Source of the DNA: Fomes fomentarius
Taxonomy: Eukaryota > Basidiomycota > Agaricomycetes > Polyporales > Polyporaceae
NCBI GenBank assembly: GCA_022606135.1
Contig: JABYQN010000012.1
Coordinates: 1,054,001-1,118,000 of the forward strand
Direction of reading: 5' to 3'
DNA length: 64,000 nucleotides
A program made the position numbers and the translations under genes. The notes beneath the pieces are model-generated. The model had not been told where the DNA came from and did no database searches. It saw only the letters and a list, made by a program, of their open reading frames with translations. Numbering within the stretch: the first letter of the stretch is position 1; each line of letters begins with the position of its first letter. Positions 11,397 to 23,877 of the stretch are shown piece after piece.

Positions 11397-14364
11397 TCAT
11401 ACAGTCTCGGTGTGGTTGACTTGGGGCTCTGCGGCCTTGCTGCTGTGTGATGGGAGCGCGGGTTCGGCGCCGCCAACGAGGAGGTTGCCCTTCTTGGCGT
11501 CGTCGAGGTCTGTGCGGTTCGACTGTGGGCCCTTGTAATGTTTGCGGCCGCCGACGGCGTACCATACTCTGTGTGACGTGTGGTCAGCAAATCCATGTTC
11601 GTGGCACCGGAGAGGGGGGTACGGGATGTGGGGTGCGGAGAGACTTACAGTGAGAGGAGGACGACTCCGCCAGTGATGGGCTATCGGAAGGAGAGACCGA
11701 TGATGTCAGACTTGGATAGGATGATGGTAGATGGAGAGACGTACCGCAGCGTAGTTCATCGTCTCGCCCGTCACGGGCAGGACGGTCGGGAGCGCGAAGA
11801 TGACGCAGACGAACAGCGTCCAGAAGATGCAGGTCAGGTTCGCGAACCAGCCGATGAAGCCGTCGCCCATGTAGAACGGGCCGGGCACGAACTTGACCTC
11901 GGGGTGGTTCCTGTACCACCTCCGGCTGTCGAACGCAAACGCAGATCCATTAGCACCGTGCTCGTCTGCTCCATTCCGAGCATTATCCCCAGAAGGGAAA
12001 AACGCACCAGATGATCGGAATTACGTAGGATAGGTCGAGCGCCATGGCGGTCATCGCGAAGATGGCGTTGAGCGCGATGTCGCTCGCGAGGTCGAGCAGG
12101 CCGGGGAGAATGCCGATGACGACGACGACCCAGATCGCGCGGAGGGGCGTCTGCGTCCAGGAGCTGATGTGCCCGAAGAAGCCGCGGTCGGGGAGGCCGT
12201 TGTCGCGGCTGAAGGCGTACACGGTGCGCGATGCGGCTTGGAGGGCCGTTTGGCAGACGAAGAACGCGGTGAGGCACACGAAGAACTTAGTCGCGCATCG
12301 TCAGATTTGATTTCTAAAAGGGGAACGGGAAGGGATGGAATGGCCCATTGGTGAGGGAGGACGTACCCAGATGAAGAGCGCGCCAGGCTTCCCGATACGC
12401 AGGACCATGATCTGGATATCAATATTAGAGAGAGATTGGAAGGGAGATCAACGCAATTTGGTGGCAGTGCGGACGTACGTCAAGGAACGCAGATCCAGAT
12501 GCGCCAGGGAGATTCTCGCTATATAACAGATGGCGTTATTCAATGATTATAGAGTCGATTAAATGGTATCAGCGAACGTACAGGGGTCCGGAACAGAGAA
12601 CCATGACGATGTTGAGGAGCCAACCAATGAGGCCTGTTCCAATGACTAGAACCGACTAGTCAGTAGCTTAGAGGCGGGTAAACTTAGGCGAGGGCATACC
12701 TGCAATGAAGATGGCGGAGGGAGCTGCATAGGCAGCACGCTTCACTTCTTCTCTGTGTCATAGTTCAATGATCGTGTCAAGTGAGTTCACAGTTACCACG
12801 ATCACGTACGAGATATGGGCGGTGGCATCGTAATCCGTCATCTATTCAGAGGTGAACATCAAGTGCGAATCGGGTTGAGAAGTAGGCTGCGTACCGTCCA
12901 CTGGACACTGAGCAGTCCGAACAGGAACGCGATACCGTTGTTCCATCCGCCAGTGTTGTTGACGAATCCCTCACTGCCGAATACATAGCTAGCCGAGTGC
13001 ATCTCACTGCGTGGCGTCTTTGCAAGGAGCACGATGATGATGACTGCCCCTGGTCAATATCGCCTACTAGTTGAATTGGGAGGCACACACTCACTGAAAG
13101 TCGCACCAAGGTTCACGAAGACAAATCCTGAAGTGAGACGCGCGAGTTGGCGCGTAGCGAGGCAGTTCTGAAATGCCCAGTCAATCACATGCGTCCGCGC
13201 CCATATATATGATGACCTCACTTACCAGGATCCCGTGCAGGACCAGGAGGCCGGCGAACAGGCCGACACTCTTTCCGGGTGTAATGGTGAAACTATCACC
13301 CTGAACGCAAGGGTTAGTACGTCAATGTTGTGTACGGCTGTGTGTCGATAGATACGTGCCTTGCCAACCACCACGGCGGCATAAATCATGTTCGCCAAAC
13401 CGAATTCGGTTGAGGAGAGACCAAGAATCTGACCAAGGATGTTGAGCCAGCCGACGACCCATCCCACAATAGCACGCTGTCTGCGCGGAACGAGCTGTGC
13501 AGATGCGGTATACCTGGTAAGAATATTGTTCAGTGGTTCCCTCCACATGACGCTAATTGGACGTAACTCACAAGCCACCGCAGGTCGGGAAGGCGCTGAC
13601 TATCTCCGCGATACTGGCTCCTGCAAGTACGGAGAGGTGAGTACCCTGTTGCAGATCCTTGGCACGTACATATCCTTTGGGGCGAGGAGGGTCGCACGTC
13701 ATGTTCTATTGGCTCACAAGCAGGAGCACGGGATATCAATGTATGCACTTCTTCAACTGAGACTCCAAGATTATCCCATGGAGATAGGGCAGATAACGCT
13801 GGTTTGAGCGGCATGACTTCGATTCGAGGCAGGTGCACATCCTCACTTATCCTTATCAAAGAGACGTCTGCGCAAGTACTGCGAGTGGTAGATAGCGTGC
13901 GCTTGTGGGCCCTCGTGAGCGCTGCGCTGTCCGATTCAAGAGCAGAAGAGGACAAGGCTGTGTCACTCCGAGCCGCTCGGAAGAAGTTTGACGGACGGCG
14001 GGGTAACGAGCATGAGAATGAATCCATCTGTACGCACCGAGAGTGAAGCACATTGTCGCGCCCAAGATCCAGCACCATGTCACCGAGGCAGGCCCTCCAA
14101 GAGTTAATGGGGTGTTGAATGTCGTTGCGATACTTGAGCAGAGACCCATGATGCTGAACGCAAAGCTGATCTGCGAAAGAGTGAGTTTGTACATCACCGA
14201 CTCATTGTGCGGGAACGTACTGTGGCGACATTGGAGAACTCCCGCTTGAAGGAGGGGACATAGCCAATCTCGAGGAGCTTGTTGTCGTCGGTGGACGAGC
14301 TCGAGCTAGCGACCGAGCGAGTGTCTGCCTGAGCATCCTTCTTGTCCTCGAGGGGTGTGGACAT
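11397..14364 (-). CDS. Amino-acid/GABA/choline permease (APC family)
   Basis: Multi-exon gene read leftward. Exon 1 (14364-14221) encodes a hydrophilic N-terminus MSTPLEDKKDAQADTR and ends FSNVAT. Exon 2 (14170-14039/38) encodes ISFAFSIMGLCSSIATTF and TM2. After a 417-nt intron, exon 3 (13620-13572) gives ASIAEIVSAFPTCGGL, the conserved loop of fungal GABA/choline-type permeases. Later exons supply GWVVGWLNILGQILGLSS, QTALQAASRTVYAFSRDNG and PGPFYMGDGFIGWFANL. The tail ends in QVNHTETV and TGA at 11397. About 12 TM segments are expected. Family members import amino acids, GABA or choline at the plasma membrane; substrate cannot be told from sequence. Frames join cleanly, so it looks functional. 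Confidence 0.85.
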
Positions 14365-17358
14365 GGTGGTGGTTGGGAAGAAAGGAGAGTGGGCGCGATA
14401 ACGCTCGCAGGAAGATGATGGTGGTGGATCTCTTAGCGGAAAGCACAGTCGCGTGCCGAGGAATGTCAAGAAATTGGTGTCCCTGATTCAAAACGCCGGA
14501 ATCAAGTGCCCACACGACCCGGAATCATCTTCCCCTAACCATCGCGGACAGAAAGGTGAGATTCCATCACTCCACCACATTTTTTCGGGGATGAACGATT
14601 GCCCGACTTGGCAGGCGCGTCGCGGTCGAGTGACGTAGGTCGCGTTCAATCACACCGCACGTGCGTCGTACCCGTCACGCTGTTGTCACGCTATGCCCTG
14701 TCACCGCGTTGGTGTCACGTCGCCCTCGCAACTCTCTGGCCACCACATACACGTGCACGCTGAATCCTCCAGTGAGGAACCAGTTGGGCGCACTCGCCTT
14801 GATTCAACACCAGGCTTATCTCCTTTGTTTTTGCAAGTGTCGTGCCTCGTCACCATCACTATTTAGAACCATCACCGCTGAGCCAGTCGATCAACCGCGC
14901 GAAATGGTACCCGATATCTGACAGACACCGAAGTCTCGCCGTCACCACTAGTATTGCTTCCAGAGTCACGGTCTCGCACGTCTGTTCTTCTTGCGTTGAC
15001 TGTTAAATGCAAGTCCAATGTTCAGCTGTGCCCAATTCATTGGTCAACTTGAATTCCCCTGTTGAGTATTATGAAGATAAAAAGTCCTCATTTTTGCGCT
15101 CACAGGCCCCATGCTACTGATTGATAACGGGAAGAGCGCCTCCATCTCAGTATGTTCTCCCAGGGTAAGCCTGTTTCGAAAAGCCATGCAGCGCCTTCCG
15201 CAGAAAATCACGTATCCTCCTACATACTAGGCCACAAGTTCCTACACGCGTGGGTCCCACAGCATCCTCTCAGGCTTCTGTCTTCTCGTGTTCACCTGCA
15301 TAGTGTTTGGGACTCACGGGTACTATCAGGTGAGTATATTCTCTGGTCTTCCTTTCCATCACTCGTCTGATTGCCTGATTGGCCATTGATCTCTGCGTAC
15401 AGCAAGCGTACGCACATTCTGTCAGGTACTCCACATGGGAATGCAGCAGCCCGTCTACATATGGGCGCACTACATGCTCCCCTTGCCACTGGCTTCACCG
15501 TCGACCAACAATATCCACACTACGATGACGCCTCCGTCACGACCAACCTTTAGCATAGACCCACCTGTTGTCGACGTCATTCGCGGTTGGCGCCCTCAAT
15601 TCGTAAACCGTAGCTCAAATTTTCCGATGGGTCCCGCAGGTATTCACTCACTTGCACCCTATACTTCAGTTTCTTCATCGATTTCTTTCATTCCAGGTAG
15701 GTGCCGTTTTCGTGAGGCGGCCGCCTTCTCTGTCAATGTTGTAGTATTCGAGACATCGGCACCAAGTCAGCTATCACACCGTTAAAGCGAATACTGGCCT
15801 ACTGCCGACCATCTTGGTCTGCGATCAAGGTTAGCCTCTCAGCTACATACTCACCGCTCAACTGGGGTGCAGCATGCTCCACGCGTCTGCATTCCTTTTC
15901 TCGCAATCGACATGGGTCATCGCAACCACCGCGTCTGTCGCGATCGCAGCCATAATGTTGACATGCTTGCGCTCAGGGTCGCATCCTATCCAGATACTGC
16001 CTGTCTCACAGCTATTGTTACGGCGTCACAATATGGAGGATGCAGGAAGTATCCAAGAGCAAGTCCCTGACGAACACGGAGTGATGAGCACGGAGCGACG
16101 AGCACTAGTAGGTCAAACTCTCAACATCTCTAGTGCAGGTGCGCATTACATATGGTCTTGCGTAGCGCTCAGGCTGTACCCGAAGACGTTTGCCCGCGAA
16201 GTTCGCCGCTTATGCGAGCTCAGTGGACAGCGGAACTGGATACACAGGGTATGTGTAAATGGGCGAAAGTGCCAACGATTCCGATTTCACAGCCGCACTA
16301 TCTCCGCAAAGCCCTATGCAGGCGCGCGCTCGGCATTCTAGTAGGCTCTCGAGGTTGACAGCGACATATCCTATGAAGCTTAGCCAGTCCTTCACCCTCG
16401 GGTCCCTTTGACTCTGAATGAATGGAGGTCGTTGTTCTTTCGTGCGCCCAGGAGTCTTGCTACTTCTCCGGAGGCTTCGCATTTGACCGACGTCACCGGC
16501 GTAGTTACACTATGCAGTATGTGCGCCGTTGTAACTTGACCGTCAGCTGCTGACCCTCCGACATTGAGAGCTCGGTTGTTTCAATATGCGGAAATCTTCA
16601 CGGAACCACTCACATAGGAGGGGTGTTCGGGTTGTATAGCCATGTAGGTTGTCCACGTTGCGTCAGTCCCGATAGACTGATTGAGTGTTTCCTGCCAGTG
16701 GCAATTGCAGGGCTTTATTTCCATTGTCTGTGCCTCATCTACATCCCTTCTCGAATCGAGAGGCTATCTAGGTCTGCACTCGTGTACGCCAAGACACCAC
16801 ACGTCGCGGTACGTCCCGGGCATCCACTCGTGATCTCACTCAACTCTTGCTGATTCTACTTCTCGTGGCTGCGCAAACCATAAAAATAGTCATTACGGGG
16901 AGCCGTTGGGGACTTCGGTATCTGATAAGATGCTCGCATGTGTGCCCGTGTCTTCACGATCGACAATGGAAGTTTCCTCCTCAGGCACAAGGAAGGTACA
17001 CATTCACCAAAAGACAACGTCTCGCCCATGCATCTACTGTCGACTCCAATGGCATATGCGCGGCTTCTCAAGGCGCGAATCAACGACCACTGTCAAATTC
17101 CCGGCATACTCGTTCTTCCTGTCAAATTGCTCCCACGTCGAGGGGCGCGGGACTTACAGGTGTGAGCAGTCCTCCCACTACCCACACACACGCATACGCC
17201 CTCTCGCCCCAAACGACATGAATGGTCCCACCCCGTGTGGACATAATCTGATAAGATGGGCCGCGAAGATGTCTGGAGAAGGACGAGCTGCCCCCCACTC
17301 GCCCTTTCCTTCTCTGCCTTTCTAGGAGCTTGCGCGAACTTAATCTTCCTATACCTCA
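14365..17358. other. Long intergenic region with unassigned gene-like fragments
   Basis: About 3 kb between the permease and MFS genes. The first few hundred bases are the permease promoter. Between about 15150 and 16500 (+) there are segments with intron-like borders. One frame (15250-15330) reads HSILSGFCLLVFTCIVFGTH, a likely membrane span. Another, starting at the ATG at 15874, gives a single-TM-like STWVIATTASVAIAAIMLTC. Near 16690 a third hydrophobic stretch reads FLPVAIAGLYFHCLCLIYI. No continuous gene could be assembled, so this may be a decayed membrane-protein gene. I do not recognise the family. Confidence 0.3.
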
Positions 17359-19598
17359 ATGCAGCGGGCCAATAGCTCGGAGAAGTCTCCCGTCGAAGAG
17401 AAAGGCTCCGTCGACGTACATGACAACGGCTCGAGCCAGGGAGGCGACGACAGGTCGCCGGCGTTGGGCTATGGGACGCCAAAAGGAGCGACGAGGCCAA
17501 ATTTGCCGTATGGATGGCAGCTCGCCATGATCGTGCTGACCTGCATGTGTACTTGTACGTGCTCGGGTTTTCCAAGGTGTCGACGGCGCTGACGAACCGC
17601 TATTCATAGTTGGGAACCACTGGTCAAACGTATGTTCGGAGATCTTGTGTCCGCAAAGAACCACGACTAACCATTGCCTGCTCACTAGGGTCTCATTGTG
17701 TCAGTCGTGTCTGCCAAGTGAGCCAGTCCAAGTCTAACGATTAATGCTACTTCGACAGGTCATTGAAGACGACGATCATCAAAGAGACACACATCAACAA
17801 TTCCCAGTTTGCGACCCTAGTAAGCTTCGCATAAATTCAGACCTTGTCGTATCGCTTACGAGGTTCCTCCACGCATCTGTTTGTAGGTCGCCGTGACCAA
17901 CCTAGTCAACACGTTTCTGTGCATCGCCCTCGGTTTCTACATCGACAAGTTCGGTGGAACTCTTATGTCGGTTATCCTCGCGGGCTTCCACCTCTCGGGC
18001 GCGATGGTCATGTCGGGCGCGGCGACAAACCACCTCAACAGTTATCCGCTACTCATCGTGGGCAAGGTCCTCGCGGCCATCGGCGACGGTTCGCTCGACA
18101 ATGCCCAGCACCGGATCTTCTCCACGTACTTCGCACCCGGAAAGGGCTTCGCATTCTCCATCGGTTAGCCTTCGTCCCTGTTCTTAGTCCTTACACGGCA
18201 CGCTCTTCACCCGGAATACTAACACTCCGACCTTGAAACAGGTGCGATCTGGTGCATCGCGAATCTCGCGCAGTTCACCGGCCAGTCGACGGCGAACGTC
18301 ATCGCGCAGAACCTGGGCTCGTACGCCTGGGCGCTCTGGATCAGCTCCGTCATCGCGTGCTTCTCGTTCATCTGCGCGGTGACCGTGTTCTTCCTCGACC
18401 GCTACCTCCGCGTCCGGTACAACGTCACGGACCAGACGAGCGGCCTCAGGCACACCGGCGCGAAACGCGGTACCTTCGACATCCGGGCTATCAAGCGATT
18501 GCCGGTGACGTTCTGGCTGGTGGTGCTGTTTGCGATCTTTGAGAATGCGGGCGTGCAGTCGTTTGTGTCTATCTCGACGTGAGTGTACATTGTTACGCAT
18601 GCACGATGGGGTGGTCGCTCACCGATGGTGTGTGCAGGCAATTCGCGCAGCAGCGGCTCAAGAAGGGTGCGGTCGTTGGTGGCTGGGTCTCCAGCTTTTA
18701 CTTGCTCCTTCCTGCTTGCTTGACGCCGTTCTTGGGCATCTACATCGATGTATATGGACAGCGTATCGGATTCCGTACGTCACCCATCTGTCTGCGCGGA
18801 CGATTCATGATTGACAAACCGATTGGGCAGTCTTTGCCTCTGGCCTTACTTTCCTGGTCTCCATGCTGCTCCTCAAATTCTCGCATTCGGTGCCCACCTT
18901 CAGTATGCCTTCATCCTCTCATTTTCATGCTGTAGCCATTGACACAGGCTCGCAGTTGCGGCCTACGTGTTCTACGCCCTCTCTCAGTCGGTTACGCCCG
19001 CGCCTCAAGTGGAGATCATCCGAAGCATCATCCCCGACCCCAAGTACTTCGCTACTGGGTTCGCTATCAAGAGTGCGTAACTCATACGCTGTAGCATCCT
19101 GTGGAACAATCACTCACCTTCGTTCTAGAATCCGTGGTCCAGGCCTCGATTGTCATCATCACCACCGCGGCCGGGAAGCTCCAAGACGAGTCCCCGACGG
19201 ACTCCCTCGACCCGGCCGTGACGCTCTGGCTTGTCTACGCCTTCCTCTCCGTCGCCGTCTCGGGCCTCATGCTCGCCATGTCGTACCTCGCGCCCAATAC
19301 GCTCCCCGCCGCACGTCTCTCGCAGATCGCGCCGCGCGACATGCCCGCGGAGATCGACAAGCTCGCGGCGAACAAAGGCATCGTGGTGGCGAAGCCCGAC
19401 CCGGCGGACGAGTACGCGGTGAGCGAGTCGAAGCAGAAGGAGAAGCTGCTGAAGAGCCCGGTGAACCGCGGTCTGCTCTTGACCTGGGGATTCCTCGCCG
19501 TCGCGCTTGGGGTCATCTTCGTTGGGTGGATCATGTTTGGTCTGGGTGTCGGGTGGGGGGTGCACGGAAGCGTTATCGCTGGTACCACCGGTGAATGA
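17359..19598 (+). CDS. Major facilitator superfamily transporter, MFSD1-like
   Basis: Ten exons read with consistent phases: 17359-17554, 17610-17629, 17689-17717, 17759-17819, 17887-18163, 18242-18578, 18638-18774, 18831-18902, 18956-19072 and 19129-19598. The N-terminus is hydrophilic (MQRANSSEKSPVEEKG), and the first TM begins at YGWQLAMIVLT. Later segments include LCIALGFYIDKFGG (TM2-loop-TM3), IGDGSLDNAQHRIFSTYF, FWLVVLFAIFENAGVQSF and a last TM GVIFVGWIMFGLGVGWG. The ALGFYIDKFGG and GDGSLDNAQ positions match the MFSD1-type subfamily of lysosomal/vacuolar carriers, known in animals as dipeptide exporters. Vacuolar location and substrate here are inference. Unusually small exons 2-4 would be missed by simple ORF calling. 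Confidence 0.8.
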
Positions 19599-20002
19599 GC
19601 TGTTGATAGGAGGTCTAGACATCATGTTGTCGCGAACGTCCACTACTTATGCATCTTGAATGTACTTGTGAACTTGCCTGTTGACGCGACGCGTCTCAAC
19701 GCGTCATGAAATCACGTGGCGAAGAGACTTGATATGTGCTGCCAGTATTTATGTCCAAACTGCAAGTCGCTGGCTATGAAATCTCCTCGACCGGTGTCAG
19801 TAGATCAAAACGTGTATTTCGGTGCTGTGCTTAAGACAAGTAGCTTGGCGAGGACAAGAATAACGGCACAGCGGCGAATCGTTGGGATCATCGTCAGAAC
19901 ACAGCAGGACACGTGTCCGTGTCCACGTAGCGCACGCTCGAGTGACGTGTAAGCCATAAAAGTACGCTACGCGAACTGTATGCACCCTCACCATCCCCTA
20001 CC
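19599..20002. other. Intergenic, LHS1 promoter
   Basis: 404 nt between the MFS stop and the LHS1 ATG. Contains the MFS 3' region and the LHS1 promoter; a TATA-like CATAAAAG lies at about 19954. No gene seen. Confidence 0.4.
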
Positions 20003-23000
20003 ATGACCCGGCTCTGTCTCTTTCTCTGTCTATGGCTATCCTTATGGTCGGAACGCGTTCTGGGCTCCGTCCTTGCGATTGACTATGGCGCGGACTTCAT
20101 CAAGGCTTCGCTCATGAAGCCCGGCCAGCCTTTTGACGTCCTGCTGAACCGCGATTCGAAACGGAAGATTCAGTCGACGGTTGGGTGGAAACATCACGAC
20201 AGGCTGTTTGGGCAGGACGCAGCGAGTATCGTGAGTACTTGTCTCTATATGTTCTGTCTACTCGCGAGTGCGGGACAACGTGCATACTGTCTACCCTATA
20301 TCGGCGTTACATGGCCCCGTGCTCAAATCGCGCATATTGTTCTTCACAATTCCGGAGAGGATGTGCTTGGCGGAGCGCATGCCCGCGGTGCTGGGGATAT
20401 GCGTGCTGTCAGGCGTTTCGAGAGTTCAAGCCCTTCCCGCGTGCACATAGAATATGTAGAGTTCCTCAAAGGCCCAGGTGACGACGTAAACTGCTAGAAA
20501 GTTAAGATGGCTACGAGAAATAGCTGAATAACGCCAAGGACCTGGTCCTACGTTGTCTGTTAGGCCAAATAGCCCATGGCGAGTGCGCTCCATAGCGGCT
20601 GCGACAATTCTTCTTGAGCTCCCTGCATTTGCGCGTGGCGTGGCGTTCTACCGAATTTCCATTGACCGGACTATTGACTCTGCACCCCCATAGGCCGGTC
20701 GATTCCCGCAGGACTCGTTCTCCTCCCTCAAGTTCCTTCAAGCCGCTCTTTACGGTTCCGAAGCAGTCAGCTTCTACACCTCAGTGTCTACCGCAGACGT
20801 AGTGAAGACCGAGCGCGGCACCGTTGCGCTGCGCAAGTCGGACGGGACGGAGTGGAGCGTAGAGGAGCTCATCGCGATGCAGTTCGCCTACGTCCGCGAT
20901 CTCGCTGAGAGCACCGCGGGCGAGAAGGTCCACGATGTCATCGTCACCGTGCCCCCATATTACACCCAGTTCGAGCGCGACGCCGTTGTGGACGCTATCG
21001 AGATCTCCGGCCTTCGGACTCTCGCACTCATCAACGACGGCACGGCGGTCGCGGTCAACTACGCCATGACGCGCTCCTTCCCCAACACCGAGTACCACGT
21101 CATCTACGACGCAGGTGCATCTTCCATCCGCGCCACTGTCGTCGAGTTTTCGGCGGTCGCCAGCGACTCGAAGTCCAAGTCAGCGAAGGAGGCCACCCAG
21201 ATCACTGTCCAGGGCGTCGGCTACGATCGCTTCACAGGCGGCACGGAGCTCGACAGGAGAGTGCGGGACTTGCTGCTCAACGACTTCCAGAAGCGGTACA
21301 AACGCGATATCAGCAACGACAAGCGTGCGATGGCGAAGCTTTGGAAGGAGGCGAATCGCGTCAAGACGATCCTCAGCGCGAACAACGAAGCACAGGCGAC
21401 GGTGAGGTATCGACGCTTGCAGGCCTTTCGAGACAACGCTAACCGGTAGTGCATATTGTAGATTGAGAGCCTCGCGTTCGACCTCGATTATAAGGGCAAG
21501 TTCAGTCGGGCTCAGTTCGAAGAGGCCTCGAAGGATCTCAAGAATCGCTTTGCGGTGCCTATTATCGAGGCTCTCGCTCATGCTGGTTTGAGGCTGGTAA
21601 GTCGTCTGCACTCGCGCTGATTTACACTTTCTGACGCTGCCACAGGACAACGTGACGTCTGTCATCCTCACTGGAGGTGCATCGAGGACACCCATGATCC
21701 AGGACGCCGTCAAGGCAGCTGTCGGTGCCGGCAAGATGGCGTTCAACGTGAACGCGGATGAGGCTGCCGTTCTTGGTGCTGCCTTCCACGGTGCTGGTCT
21801 CTCTCGCCAGTTCAAGACGAAAGACATCCGGATCACGGACATTGGCCCATACGACGTCCAGGTCTCATACCAGGCTGACTCGAAACTGCCCAGTGCGCGC
21901 CCGCGGACGATCAACACGCTGGTCTTCCCTGCTGGCTCGAAGACGAACACGAAGAAGACTTTGACGTTCAAGCGTCAGGACGACTTCAAGCTCAAGCTTG
22001 CGTACAAGGTGCCTCCTCTTCCGTGAGTCCTGTCAACTTGACATTTCCGGCAAGATTGTAACGAGGCGCATATAGTGGGTATCCAACCGACTTCATCGAG
22101 GCCCAGATCCTCGGTGTCGGCGAGGCAGTCAAGAATTTGACCGAGGCCGGTGGAACGGACCCTGTCGTGAAGGCCACTGTCATGCTCTCCGAGTCTGGCT
22201 TTGCGTCCATCCGGGATGCAGTTGTGACTGCAGATTTCAAGGACGATTCGCTCACTGGTGAGTACGCTCTGTCGTTCGCTGCATACGGTTGCGTCATGCG
22301 TTAGCGCAGGCAAACTGAAGGATCTTTTCGGTAAAGGATCTTCCTCATCTGCATCTGTCGATGAGACGACCGCAAACGTTGGGACTGCTGAGGCCGACTC
22401 GACGTCCACGGAGTCTGCTGCAGAGCCAGCCGCCACTACGGTGTCGCCAAAGGAGCCCATTTCCCTTGACATCGAGGCCAACTTCCCCTCCGTTGCTCCT
22501 ATGAGCGCGAATCAAAAGCGGACAGGACGCGACAGGTGAGTAGGATCCTCTGCAACCTCGCTGATAGTGAGATTGAACTGTATCTTTCTAGGCTGAGGGC
22601 GATCGACGCCGAAGAGGCATCCAAGAGGAAGCGCGAGGAGGCACGCAACACTCTTGAGGGATACCTCTACCGTCTTCGCGACCTGCTAGATGATGAGTCC
22701 AACGACGCGCCCTTCGTCAAGTGCTCCCAACCGTCCGAGCGCAAGTCCCTCGCCGAGAAGGTGCAGGAGACGCTCGGGTGGATCCAGGACTATGGCGATG
22801 ATGCCGACACGATTCAATACATAGACAAACGAACTGCACTAGAGTGAGTCTCTCCGTCCCCTCTACTCGCATGGTTGGCCGCTGGTGCTCACCACGAAAA
22901 CACACCAGGAGCCTAGAACGGCCGATCATACATAGGTACAAGGAGATAGAAGAGTTCCCGCAGGCGTTGAACAACAGCCAGATGTGGAACTTCCACTCGC

Positions 23001-23407
23001 GCATGTTCCTCTCCGAGGCGCGCAAGAACCTGACCGCGGAGCTGGAGACGGGCGCGCTTGGCAAATTCACGAAGGAGGAGCTGGACGAGTTTGAGAAGAC
23101 GCTCAAGGACCACGAGCGCTGGCTGGACGAGTGGGTCGAGAAGCAGAAGAAGGTCAAGATGAACGAGGACCCGGTCATCCTGACGAGCGAGATGCGCGCG
23201 CGTGCGAAGGTCCTGGAGAACAACCTCCAGAAGCTTGTGAGGAAACGCGCGCCGAAGGTCCCGAAGAAGTCGTCGAGAAGCAGCAGTACGAGTGCTTCAT
23301 CGACGGCGGCGGAGAGCACGGCTGTAGATGGGACGTCCGCAACGGAGGGTGCGTCGAGCACGGGTGCGGCGTCGTCGCAGGACCCACACAGGCATGAAGA
23401 GCTGTAG
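20003..23407 (+). CDS. LHS1: ER-lumenal Hsp110/Grp170-type chaperone (LHS1/HYOU1)
   Basis: Eight exons: 20003-20230, 20694-21401, 21462-21596, 21646-22022, 22076-22257, 22310-22535, 22592-22843 and 22909-23407. A signal peptide (MTRLCLFLCLWLSLWSERVLG) is followed at once by the Hsp70 phosphate-1 motif LAIDYGADFIKASLM. The ATPase domain continues with FDVLLNRDSKRKIQSTVGW, DVIVTVPPYY, VIYDAGASSIRATVV and the adenosine motif VILTGGASRTPM. A Ser/Thr/Ala-rich acidic linker (exon 6) precedes the helical C-terminal domain. The protein ends RHEEL, an HDEL-like ER-retention signal. Members act as nucleotide-exchange factors for the ER Hsp70 Kar2/BiP and as holdases. Intron 1 (463 nt) is about eight times longer than the others. 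All phases agree, so the gene looks intact. Confidence 0.9.
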
Positions 23408-23877
23408 ATTAATTGCATACATCACGACCTACGTATACTAATGTTATTTGCACTGGTTCTGACCAAGGTTTCTTGAAGTTTTTGTGCGACCGATGTCTTG
23501 TCATGTCGCAAAAGGGCATGGTGCACTGGTCACAGAAGGAGTTGATATATCAAGTTAAAGTTGAATTGCAAGCACTATGCGCATCCCTCGTACACAATGT
23601 CTTTCAGCTTCAACGCGAGCGTGCATCTCAGCACTTTCATGACACCGGCCTTGTGCGAACACGGTTAATCGGCACTTGTGTCCGTCGTTCCCTTCTGGCG
23701 TTATTCTAAAGGTATGCAATTGTGGGAGGAAGCTGGGTAAGATAGCTCTGGAGGAATGACTGCCACTCTAGTCATGCGGGGTACTGTCATTGTATACATA
23801 TGAAGTCATGGTGCTTGTCGCCAATTCGACGACAAGTACTAGTCACTTGAGAATGTCCGCCACCTGACGATACCAGT
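23408..23877. other. Convergent intergenic region
   Basis: Lies between the LHS1 and F-box 3' ends. No gene or repeat seen. Confidence 0.5.

Noticed and set aside
11580..12014. Plus-strand ORF of 144 codons opposite the permease
   Set aside because: Antisense shadow of the permease exons (GC-rich third positions).
20230..20497. Continuation of the LHS1 first exon as an open frame to 20497
   Set aside because: Residues after the GTGAGT donor do not resemble Hsp70s, while splicing to 20694 restores the family sequence in phase.
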